Assembly: GCA_027030285.1 (NCBI GenBank)
Contig: JALVFC010000012.1
Location: 1-5,946 of the forward strand
DNA: 5,946 nt
Reading direction: 5' to 3'
DNA from: Thiotrichaceae bacterium
GTDB lineage: Bacteria; Pseudomonadota; Gammaproteobacteria; Thiotrichales; Thiotrichaceae
Of this stretch, positions 1 to 5,946 are shown one piece after another (the stretch's first letter is position 1; each line of letters begins with the position of its first letter). A model generated the notes under the pieces. The model was not told the DNA's origin. It made no database searches and was given only the letters and a program-made list of their open reading frames with translations. A program made the translations under genes and the position numbers.

Positions 1-26
1 GCTTTAGGCGCGCAAAAGCAGTTTTT
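1..26 (+). terminator. Possible terminator cut by the left window edge
   Basis: GCTTT (1-5) pairs with AAAGC (15-19) around a GC-rich loop, and TTTTT follows at 22-26. If the unseen bases to the left read CTG or similar, the stem would extend with the CAG at 19-21, as in ordinary bidirectional Rho-independent terminators. It would end a rightward gene to the left of the window and might also serve the leftward surface-protein transcript. No other good terminator is visible after that gene's stop. Confidence 0.35.
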
Positions 27-215
27 AAAAACCAAACTTAACTACTCAGCATAATAAACAGCGGAGGCGGTGAGTTATTGATTATTACCAGAAGAACAAA
101 TAATAACCCTCTGATGGCGTCACTAAAGTCACGCGTCTTTATGTACATCTTTTTATAGGTCATGCAAGCACTTGATAAACAGTGTGTTTGATCATTTCGT
201 ACTTTTCTTGGCAAA

Positions 216-3200
216 CTACTCCACTTTGACTTCATAACTCACTACACCTTTCGCACCACCTTGCAAGACATCACCAGCACCGAAAATCCATTCAATCGTA
301 TCGCCACTGACATTGCCAGTACAGCTATTTAGACTTACTGGTAAAGGTAGCCCACATTCTGGCGATCCGTTTAATGTGGTAAATGCTGGTACAGTATCCT
401 TGATATCAAGTTCAGTGATATTCCCTGTTCCCGTATTGCTGTAGTAAATGCGGTACTTTAATAGATCACCGGGTTTGGCTGAGTTCAGTGTTTCTGTTTC
501 AGCTGTAGTTGCGCCAGGAGTTATATTTTGTACAGTTTTTCGCAGAGTAAGCCTGGAATTGCCTGACTCAGGAGAGTTTGCACTTGCCTTGCTTGTATCG
601 GTCACTTTTAATGTTGCTGTGCCTGCAATGGTATTGCCATTAAAGTCAAAATCGGCAGTGATGATATTGCTAAAGGTTTCACCCGCTTTTACAGCAGGGG
701 GGGCATATACTTTATTGATCAGACAGATTTTTTGCCCTGCAACCGTTGCCAGATTAGTACCAGCAGGTGCATTGGCTTCTATGCCATCCAGGTGGTTATT
801 ACAGTTGGTATCCTGATATAGAATACTCGACCAGCCGGGTGTAATACTGCTGCTATTGCTGGTGTTGAAATTAACCGTGCCCGTGCTTTTGGCAACAAAC
901 TGATGTGTATAGAAAGCAACATTGCCTGCCAAAATGGTGCCAGAGTGGTCGGGTGAGAACCCTGGTTCCCTGACATCACCAAAGTCTTTACCGTCCACTT
1001 CAGCATTGACCACACTAAACTGTGCTATAGCGTTTGTTGTAGTGGAGCGATAGCCAGCCGGGTCTTTTGCTTTGCTTATGAGGCAGTTTTGTGGTGTTGG
1101 TACAGTTTCGCGTGAGGCTTCGTAGAGGCGGTAATCACCTGGAATCACCGGGAAGAAGTTATAGTACCCATCAGCATTTGTTCGAGTGCTTACGCAGGTA
1201 TTGTGATTGACATCCAGCAGGACGAGCGGTAAACCGCTGATACCTTTTTCACTAGCACCGTTGTTAATACCATCAATATTACTGTCATTAAATACACGTC
1301 CTTTTACCGGGAAACCACCGACCTCAATGGTTATGGCGTAATCTTCCACTTCACCGTCCGATGCTGCGCCAGTCGGCAGACTGCTATTCGCCTGGCCTGT
1401 GGTAATTGTGTTATCTGTCGTCAATCGCAAGCGAACGAAGGTATCACCAGCTTTAATATCAGCTGGGATGTTTGACCAGCTGAGAGTCACGCTACCGCCC
1501 GTTACACCACTATTGACCGGCAAGGTTGCTGCTTCGTCAGCATCAAAGACGCCATTTCCATCAAAGTCAATCCAGCCGACTAGGTTAGCCGTGCTACCGG
1601 ATGTATTGTTTACCACTACATCCAGTGAATAGTTATTGTCTATATCAGTCAATTTTGGCAAAGAGCTAATTTCATCTTCATCATCTATAGCTTCATTGTC
1701 ATCACCAGTGCCATCTGTACCGCCATTAGCAGCATTTCGGCTATTTGTATCAATGTCTGGTTTTGTGGCACCTAAATATACCGTTGTCGTTGTGGGAACA
1801 CCGTGAGCGGCATCACCATAGCTATCTGGTGCATCACCAAAGTCTACCGGGAGCACATGAACCCGGGTGGGGTCTTCAATTGCCGGGGTATCCGGATCAT
1901 CACTGTTAACATTTACAGCCCCATAACTTATGTTTGCCTGATTATCAATATTTTGCTCACTATTAATTGCACTACTCACATTCACAGTTACCGTAAAACT
2001 GACCTGGCTATTGGCGGCCAGGCCGATATTGTTGATAGTCAGTGTAGAATCATTAAAAGTGCCGATACTTCCACCACCGGGAGAATTATTCGATAGTGAT
2101 GCAAGGTCATAAGTTAAGGTTGCGGGTAAAACATCGGAGAAACCGACCGTAATGGGGAAGTTAAAGGCGTTGGCAATCGTGTAGGTATAACTGAATGTGC
2201 TGCCAGCATAGGTTTCGGAAACACTGGCATCTTTTTTCAGGCTGGGGGGTGTACACGCAGTAGCGTCAAATTTGCCGTTTGCAGTGACATTGCCTACTTT
2301 TGCAACGATCGCTGGAGATTGAGATACATCTACATTGTACAGCTCACCATCAACATTATTATAAAAATAAAGCGAACCATCAGCGGAAGACCAGGCACCA
2401 CCAGCATTTGCTGGCAAGTTATCGCCAGTAGCAGGGACAACAGATCCTGCTCCCGTTTTGGTAATACGCACCAGTTTTCCACTTTTTACGCCATATAGTG
2501 CATCATCATAAATACTAAAAGTAATGTCTGCGGGAGTACTTTTGTCACCAGTCCTTGTTATCGGTGTAAAAGTCAGAGTATTTGCATCTGGCTTGTTACC
2601 GATATCAACAATGAACAATGTTGTGTTGTTGATTGCATAAAACTTTCCAGCGTTATCCATTGTGCCGATATAGGTCAGAGGATTGAAGCTGCCTGTGCCG
2701 GTGGGAAGGCCGAGATCCTCAAAATGATTCCCGGAGCCATAACGGATGATACTCCCTGTGCTGATACCAGTATTGCCTGCAGTACCATTGCCGGTATAGA
2801 AACCGTAAATCAGGTTATCCAGGGCGTTATAGCCTGTTCCATTGATATAAACAGCCGGATTTAGGTTGCCTAATGATGTGACTGCAAGCGTATTACGATC
2901 AAGTGATTGCAATTCAGAAGGATCATTGATAACGGTATAAGGTGTTCCGTCACAGACAAAGGGAGATAAGGAACGTACCATATTGAGTGGATAGTCTTCC
3001 ACTTCACCATCACTTGCTCCGCTATCGGGGGCTGTAATGTCACTGGCATTTGATGCAATGCGTAAACGTAGATAACTTGTACCCGTTGAGTTTGTGCTAA
3101 TTGCAGACCAGACAAGAGCTGCGTTTCCTGATGTACAAGTGTTGGTGGTTCGCTCCGCAGTGTCAAATACACCGTTGAGATTAAAGTCAATCCAGCCAGC

Positions 3201-4922
3201 AACGGTAGCTCCTTCACCGTGACAGCTAACATTTAGGCTATAGCTGCTATTGTTTATATTAAAGTTTTGCAGTGGTGTGGTAAAGGCATCCTCATCATCC
3301 GAGTTATCGGTGTCATCACCTGTACCATCGAGTGTGGCAGGTGCCTGGTTTTCCTTGTCAGGTGCTGTAGCCCCCAGATAGACAGTTGGGGTGTCCGGTA
3401 TTTTATGGGCGGCTAAACCATAGCTAGCAGGTGCATCCCCATAATCTCCCGGTAATAGCACGGTTGAGGATTGTGCATCACGGTAAGCATACCACCAGGT
3501 GTTGATTGTATTGATGTCACCATAGTTATTATTGTTCCAGCGTCGTCTGGTGGTTGCACCTGAATCCACATTGACCTGTGGGTCACTGGCACCGGCAGAA
3601 CCCGGGCTGTCTGGAATATTGGAGTCATCCCAGAATTGCAGTCTTGGACCGATGACCCCGTTTGATGCATAGGTGTAAACCTGAAAGCCATTATCCAGCC
3701 CTTCCACGTCATAGGCTGTAAAGTGTGTTTCTCCCTGGGTATAGGAAATAAACACAGGGATAGGATAATCAGCTGGTTTCACTGCAATACCTTGTCCAGT
3801 TTTGCCATCCCAGGGGATCTGGTTAACTCCAGCAACTACATCAGCAAATAAGCGCCTGTCCTTGGTGCCTCCACCAAAATCAAGGACGATTTCAACTTTC
3901 CCCGGCTGGGTCACTTCTATCTCGATATTGGGGCTGGCAGGGTCAGTGACCTTCAGTGGAAGGTTTTTCATTACACCTTTCACCTGTAACGGATAAACAG
4001 CAGGATCCGGCATATTAAGAAATGTTTTATGGAAAGGATTTGTTGCGTTTACTCCATTGACGGATTTACGGTCATTGGTAATATTTCCCGTATTACCTGG
4101 ACCCGTCTGGTTAAAAGAAAACTGACCTTCAAGTGGGCGTAATCCTGAGTTGTTAAAGTCAATTTTGGTTGCATACTTGCCATCATAAGCGATCAGCACA
4201 CCATTGAATGCCTCATCAAAATATTGTCCGTCACCAAATCCATCATTTGCTCTGACTGCCCATGCCTGTGACCAAATTCGTCCATTGATGGCGGAAGGTG
4301 ATGGTCCTTTCGTTGCAACGGTAATATCAAACCAGCGGATACTGCCACCTCTATCAAATTCAATGTAGTAATCCCCCGGGGTTAAACCTTTTCCCGATGG
4401 ATCAAACTTCCACATGGCGTTGGTTGTGGGGTAGCCGGTGGCACCGACAATATCTTGCGGTCCGGCTGCAGCCATTGAATAGCTGGTCAGGTTAGGTGAG
4501 GAGACGGCATAGGGACCATGCACAATAGCACCTGATGGTGATTTGATTCGAAACTGGTAAGCAGTGGCTAGGGGAGTAATGTAATTCTCATCAACGAAAC
4601 TGGAAAGCCCGATATATACGACTTCATTTTCAGGGTCGCTAATATGAATATATAACCGTTTGTTTGCTGGTAGACCGTAGCCAGCAAATGCATAACTACC
4701 TGCTGTATTGACTTTTAAAAATGAATAATCGGTTGCAGACAGAGACCAGGTTTTGGTGCCTTCGGCATAAAGACTGATGTTTATGCTAGCTAGGGCTAGA
4801 AAGACCAGAGGAAGCAGGCTTACTGGAATATTATGTCTCTTTTGGAATGTGACAACCTCTGCTACCTTTATCGTAGTTAAAGAATAATTACATGCTTTTT
4901 TTATGATTTGTAACAAGCCCAC
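216..4922 (-). CDS. Large secreted multidomain surface protein with two GEVED domains, DUF6923-like, SdrD B-like and DUF11-like domains
   Basis: This is a 1568-residue protein with a GTG start and a TAG stop. The start is chosen because AGAGGT lies five bases upstream and no other in-frame start has as good a site. Domains in order: signal peptide 1-53; uncharacterised beta-rich region about 54-490 with a FlgD-like Ig segment near 330-395; GEVED domain 493-648 (DYGDAP ... GWIDF ... SDGEVEDYPL); DUF6923-like propeller 652-890 (starts FVCDGTPY); DUF11-like 894-1023; second GEVED 1027-1200; SdrD B-like 1204-1319 (KGRVFNDSN, NADGYYNF, PGDYRL, DFGDVR); Cys-containing beta domain 1320-1455; DUF11-like 1456-1568. 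Such chains are known from exported cell-surface proteins. No LPXTG, C-terminal helix or autotransporter barrel is seen, so release or non-covalent attachment is inferred. It is divergent from sbcD, alone in its transcription unit within the window. The exact role is unknown; adhesin or matrix protein is only a guess. Confidence 0.93.
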   Translation of the reverse strand: MGLLQIIKKACNYSLTTIKVAEVVTFQKRHNIPVSLLPLVFLALASINISLYAEGTKTWSLSATDYSFLKVNTAGSYAFAGYGLPANKRLYIHISDPENEVVYIGLSSFVDENYITPLATAYQFRIKSPSGAIVHGPYAVSSPNLTSYSMAAAGPQDIVGATGYPTTNAMWKFDPSGKGLTPGDYYIEFDRGGSIRWFDITVATKGPSPSAINGRIWSQAWAVRANDGFGDGQYFDEAFNGVLIAYDGKYATKIDFNNSGLRPLEGQFSFNQTGPGNTGNITNDRKSVNGVNATNPFHKTFLNMPDPAVYPLQVKGVMKNLPLKVTDPASPNIEIEVTQPGKVEIVLDFGGGTKDRRLFADVVAGVNQIPWDGKTGQGIAVKPADYPIPVFISYTQGETHFTAYDVEGLDNGFQVYTYASNGVIGPRLQFWDDSNIPDSPGSAGASDPQVNVDSGATTRRRWNNNNYGDINTINTWWYAYRDAQSSTVLLPGDYGDAPASYGLAAHKIPDTPTVYLGATAPDKENQAPATLDGTGDDTDNSDDEDAFTTPLQNFNINNSSYSLNVSCHGEGATVAGWIDFNLNGVFDTAERTTNTCTSGNAALVWSAISTNSTGTSYLRLRIASNASDITAPDSGASDGEVEDYPLNMVRSLSPFVCDGTPYTVINDPSELQSLDRNTLAVTSLGNLNPAVYINGTGYNALDNLIYGFYTGNGTAGNTGISTGSIIRYGSGNHFEDLGLPTGTGSFNPLTYIGTMDNAGKFYAINNTTLFIVDIGNKPDANTLTFTPITRTGDKSTPADITFSIYDDALYGVKSGKLVRITKTGAGSVVPATGDNLPANAGGAWSSADGSLYFYNNVDGELYNVDVSQSPAIVAKVGNVTANGKFDATACTPPSLKKDASVSETYAGSTFSYTYTIANAFNFPITVGFSDVLPATLTYDLASLSNNSPGGGSIGTFNDSTLTINNIGLAANSQVSFTVTVNVSSAINSEQNIDNQANISYGAVNVNSDDPDTPAIEDPTRVHVLPVDFGDAPDSYGDAAHGVPTTTTVYLGATKPDIDTNSRNAANGGTDGTGDDNEAIDDEDEISSLPKLTDIDNNYSLDVVVNNTSGSTANLVGWIDFDGNGVFDADEAATLPVNSGVTGGSVTLSWSNIPADIKAGDTFVRLRLTTDNTITTGQANSSLPTGAASDGEVEDYAITIEVGGFPVKGRVFNDSNIDGINNGASEKGISGLPLVLLDVNHNTCVSTRTNADGYYNFFPVIPGDYRLYEASRETVPTPQNCLISKAKDPAGYRSTTTNAIAQFSVVNAEVDGKDFGDVREPGFSPDHSGTILAGNVAFYTHQFVAKSTGTVNFNTSNSSSITPGWSSILYQDTNCNNHLDGIEANAPAGTNLATVAGQKICLINKVYAPPAVKAGETFSNIITADFDFNGNTIAGTATLKVTDTSKASANSPESGNSRLTLRKTVQNITPGATTAETETLNSAKPGDLLKYRIYYSNTGTGNITELDIKDTVPAFTTLNGSPECGLPLPVSLNSCTGNVSGDTIEWIFGAGDVLQGGAKGVVSYEVKVE
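219..557 (-). other. C-terminal DUF11-like domain (residues 1456-1568)
   Basis: The protein ends on a DUF11-type module: RLTLRKTVQNI, KPGDLLKYRIYYSNTGTG, LDIKDTVPAFTTL and a last strand GVVSYEVKVE. The domain looks complete, so the stop at 216-218 is probably the natural end. A further in-frame stop (TGA) follows seven codons later. Cys1523 and Cys1534 are close enough to form a small disulfide loop. Confidence 0.7.
966..1313 (-). other. SdrD B-like domain (residues 1204-1319)
   Basis: VKGRVFNDSNIDGINNGASEKGI contains the Asp/Asn loop of SdrD B-type domains. It is followed by the hallmark TNADGYYNFFPVIPGDYRL and the closing DFGDVR. In Gram-positive Sdr proteins these domains bind calcium and form stiff stalks; the same role here is inferred. 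Cys1243 and Cys1280 are both inside it. Confidence 0.75.
1323..1844 (-). repeat. GEVED domain copy 2 (residues 1027-1200)
   Basis: Second module, about 380 residues after the first. It shows DFGDAPDSYGDAAHGVP, TVYLGATKPD, the acidic stretch DGTGDDNEAIDDEDE, the calcium-type loop DFDGNGVFDADE (residues 1119-1130) and SDGEVEDY. It matches copy 1 motif by motif, so the pair is an internal duplication, but the copies have diverged clearly at DNA level. It has no cysteines. Confidence 0.85.
1854..2243 (-). other. DUF11-like Ig-fold domain, internal copy (residues 894-1023)
   Basis: The segment starts SLKKDASVSETYAGSTFSYTY and continues with FSDVLPATLTYD, the pattern of DUF11-type repeats (a lead Lys strand, then 'D-x-LP' and a hydrophobic strand). 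It ends NSDDPDTPAIEDPTRV, a linker often seen after such domains. It resembles the C-terminal copy at residues 1456-1568 (LTLRKTVQNI, KYRIYYSNTGTGNIT, IKDTVPAFTTL). Confidence 0.65.
2253..2969 (-). other. DUF6923-like beta-propeller-type domain (residues 652-890)
   Basis: The segment opens with FVCDGTPYTV, followed by a run of short strand units (SLDRNTLAVTSLGNL, GYNALDNLIYGF, GSIIRYGS, KFYAINNTTLFIVDI, LYGVKSGKLVRI, SLYFYNNVDGELYNVDV). This is the usual pattern of DUF6923 domains, which sit before DUF11 domains in exported proteins. Its only cysteines, C657 and C890, lie at its two ends and could close the propeller by a disulfide. Family call is from memory of the motif, not a search. Confidence 0.65.
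2979..3446 (-). repeat. GEVED domain copy 1 (residues 493-648)
   Basis: First of two related modules in the large protein. It begins DYGDAPASYG, has PTVYLGA, an acidic stretch DGTGDDTDNSDDEDAF, the calcium-type loop DFNLNGVFDTAE (residues 579-590), and ends with the family signature SDGEVEDY. It contains the cysteine pair C567/C596, which copy 2 lacks. Between the loop and the signature is the strand YLRLRIAS, matching FVRLRLTT in copy 2. Confidence 0.85.
4764..4922 (-). other. Predicted Sec signal peptide with long N-terminal region
   Basis: Residues 1-53 of the large protein end in a hydrophobic stretch (about residues 34-49, VSLLPLVFLALASINI) followed by SLYA and then EG, giving a plausible type I cleavage after A53. 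The basic segment just before it (K28, R29, H30) fits a signal peptide. The part before that is unusually long, about 33 residues, with a second basic pair K8-K9. Cys11 is not in a lipobox because no hydrophobic stretch precedes it, so this is not a lipoprotein signal. The cleavage position is inferred by eye. Confidence 0.75.
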
Positions 4923-4927
4923 TTATA

Positions 4928-4933
4928 ACCTCT
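4928..4933 (-). promoter_or_regulatory. Ribosome binding site for the large surface protein
   Basis: On the minus strand AGAGGT is followed by TATAA and then GTG. This good Shine-Dalgarno at normal spacing is what supports the GTG start over the TTG codon at residue 3. Confidence 0.7.
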
Positions 4934-5068
4934 GGTTTTTATTTTGTTGGAGACATCCTCTGTAAAGGGAATCAGCATCCTTTGGTGATGTACTTGAGTT
5001 GCAAGCATGATTAATTATCACTCATTCTTGTTTGTTTTTTAGATACAGCAGACAAGCGGCTATTGGGG

Positions 5069-5083
5069 TTTCAGAATCTGAAA
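5069..5083. repeat. Perfect inverted repeat TTTCAG-aat-CTGAAA
   Basis: Six-base arms with a three-base centre, in the divergent intergenic region. It is followed at once by a second, overlapping dyad AAGCT (5083-5087) ... AGCTT (5095-5099). No U-run follows, so it is not a terminator. Operator or short RNA hairpin are both possible. Confidence 0.4.
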
Positions 5084-5108
5084 AGCTGTCATGTAGCTTC
5101 TTTATGCT

Positions 5109-5138
5109 CAGACAGTCAACTGATAGTTGAGGTACAAT
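5109..5138 (+). promoter_or_regulatory. Possible sbcD promoter with a dyad in its spacer
   Basis: TACAAT at 5133-5138 matches the -10 consensus at five of six bases. CAGACA at 5109-5114, 18 bases upstream, matches the -35 consensus at four of six. Transcription would start near 5145, giving a leader of about 60 bases. The perfect inverted repeat TCAACT-gat-AGTTGA (5116-5130) fills most of the spacer. An overlapping alternative is TTGAGG (5127-5132) with TTTCAT (5150-5155) at a 17-base spacer. AT-rich DNA gives such matches by chance, so confidence is low. Confidence 0.3.
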
Positions 5139-5204
5139 AGCTCATTATCTTTCATAGAGAATTTTTACTGTTTAGGCAATATTATCGCCACTTCTCAATA
5201 TCTT

Positions 5205-5946
5205 ATGCGAATTATCCACACATCCGACTGGCACCTGGGACAGAATTTCATGGGAAAAAGCCGAGCTACGGAACACAGGAATTTTCTTCAATGGTTGTTA
5301 CAGCAGGTAGATGAGCAACAGGTAGATGCGGTTATTGTTGCCGGGGATATCTTTGATACTGGCTCGCCACCTAGCTATGCGCGTGAAATTTACAATCGCT
5401 TTGTGGTGGATATGCAGCAGCATGGTTGTCAGCTAATTGTACTTGCAGGGAATCATGATTCTGTGGCGACTTTGGGAGAGTCACGCGAGTTGCTGGCCTG
5501 TTTGAATACCACTGTTATCCCTTCTGTGATGGAAAATCCACAGGATCAGTTGGTTGAGTTACTGGATAAAGAGGGTAAACCTGCAGCGCTTGTATGCGCC
5601 ATTCCCTTTATTCGTCCGCGCGATGTCATGTTAAGCCAGGCTGGACAGAGCGGTGAAGAAAAGCAGCGGGCGATGCAACAGGCGATTGCTGAGCATTATG
5701 AGACGTTGTTTGATTATGCGCAAAAACGGAATAAAGTGTTACGCAAGGAGTCATCGGGCGAGATACCGATTATTGCCACTGGACATCTCACTACAGTGGG
5801 TGCCAGCATGTCAGAGTCAGTACGTGACATTTATATTGGTACGCTGGATGCGTTTCCAGCAAAAGCCTTTCCTGCTGCGGATTATATAGCGCTGGGGCAT
5901 ATTCACCAGTCCCAGAAAGTTGCCAAAAGTGAGCATATTCGGTATA
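5205..5946 (+). CDS. sbcD: SbcD, nuclease subunit of the SbcCD exonuclease (3' end outside window)
   Basis: SbcD is the Mre11-like Mn-dependent phosphoesterase that works with the Rad50-like ATPase SbcC. Together they cut DNA hairpins and palindromes and degrade double-strand ends in the cytoplasm. The 247 codons present are open to the window edge; E. coli SbcD has about 400 residues, so the rest of the nuclease domain and the C-terminal SbcC-binding and capping part are missing here. Metal-site motifs are intact: D8-W-H10, G47-D48-I-F-D51, G82-N83-H84-D85, G193-H194 and G231-H232-I-H234. The ATG is fixed by the family's near-invariant N-terminus MRIIHTSDWHLGQNF. No clear Shine-Dalgarno precedes it. 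In many gammaproteobacteria sbcC follows directly, which cannot be checked here. Residues 105-187 are the least conserved stretch compared with E. coli from memory. Confidence 0.97.
   Translation, partial: MRIIHTSDWHLGQNFMGKSRATEHRNFLQWLLQQVDEQQVDAVIVAGDIFDTGSPPSYAREIYNRFVVDMQQHGCQLIVLAGNHDSVATLGESRELLACLNTTVIPSVMENPQDQLVELLDKEGKPAALVCAIPFIRPRDVMLSQAGQSGEEKQRAMQQAIAEHYETLFDYAQKRNKVLRKESSGEIPIIATGHLTTVGASMSESVRDIYIGTLDAFPAKAFPAADYIALGHIHQSQKVAKSEHIRY

Larger units (their letters stand above)
4923..5204. promoter_or_regulatory. Divergent intergenic region between the surface protein gene and sbcD
   Basis: These 282 bases hold no coding ORF that I can support and must carry the promoters of both genes. 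Leftward, the best -10 candidate for the large gene is GATAAT within an AT-rich imperfect palindrome at about 5008-5020, but it has no convincing -35, so I do not assign it. Rightward, a promoter candidate and three inverted repeats lie between 5069 and 5138 and are listed separately. No Shine-Dalgarno is visible before sbcD. Confidence 0.6.

Noticed and set aside
38..235. 65-codon minus-strand ORF overlapping the end of the surface protein gene by 20 bases, with a hydrophobic stretch (GLLFVLLVII)
   Set aside because: It has only a weak ribosome binding site, no recognisable family and an irregular composition. It is more likely a chance ORF in the 3' flank, though a small membrane peptide cannot be excluded.
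448..816. 122-codon plus-strand ORF
   Set aside because: It lies antisense within the large gene, whose reading frame shows clear domains throughout; the translation resembles no protein that I know.
2870..3712. Minus-strand ORFs of 120 and 99 codons in another frame (2870-3232, 3413-3712)
   Set aside because: Both overlap GEVED 1 or its upstream segment in the real frame and look like out-of-frame shadows.
4887..4922. Cys11 as a lipoprotein lipobox cysteine
   Set aside because: The residues before it (QIIKKA) are basic rather than a hydrophobic core, and the real hydrophobic stretch comes later at about 34-49.
5041..5204. LexA (SOS) box upstream of sbcD
   Set aside because: No CTGT-N8-ACAG match was found in the intergenic region.
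5653..5889. 78-codon plus-strand ORF
   Set aside because: It overlaps sbcD in another frame; the sbcD frame is strongly conserved there, including GHLTTVGAS and LGHIH.
1..5946. Defence system, mobile element or CRISPR array
   Set aside because: No transposase, integrase, regular spaced repeats, toxin-antitoxin pair or defence gene is visible. SbcCD is a housekeeping repair complex and the large protein has no nuclease or effector motif.

Overview
The window looks like a moderate-GC gammaproteobacterial chromosome segment. The best clue is the rightward gene at the right edge, which from memory reads very close to Escherichia coli SbcD, including almost unchanged stretches around the active site. 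I cannot name the genus from sequence alone. I see no transposase, phage gene, tRNA, rRNA, CRISPR array or other mobile-element sign.

Layout: positions 1-215 hold no convincing gene. They contain what looks like the right part of a terminator cut by the window edge, plus some short dyads. Positions 216-4922, minus strand, are one very large gene for a 1568-residue secreted, multidomain, all-beta surface or extracellular protein. Its order is: signal peptide, about 440 uncharacterised N-terminal residues that include a FlgD-like Ig segment, GEVED domain, DUF6923-like propeller, DUF11-like domain, second GEVED domain, SdrD B-like domain, a Cys-containing beta domain, and a terminal DUF11-like domain. 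Positions 4923-5204 are a 282-base divergent intergenic region with three inverted repeats, one of them inside a possible sbcD promoter. Positions 5205-5946, plus strand, are the first 247 codons of sbcD, which runs off the window.

The two genes are divergently transcribed and have no evident functional link. SbcD is the cytoplasmic nuclease subunit of the SbcCD DNA-repair complex, with sbcC expected downstream outside the window. The large protein should be exported by Sec. It carries Asp-rich calcium-binding-type loops and ten cysteines that fall two by two into its domains, which suggests a rigid, disulfide-stabilised extracellular rod. Its function (adhesion, matrix or other) cannot be read from the sequence.

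I found no clear evidence of a new multi-gene system. The most novel material is the N-terminal region of the large protein and the dyad cluster in the divergent intergenic region.
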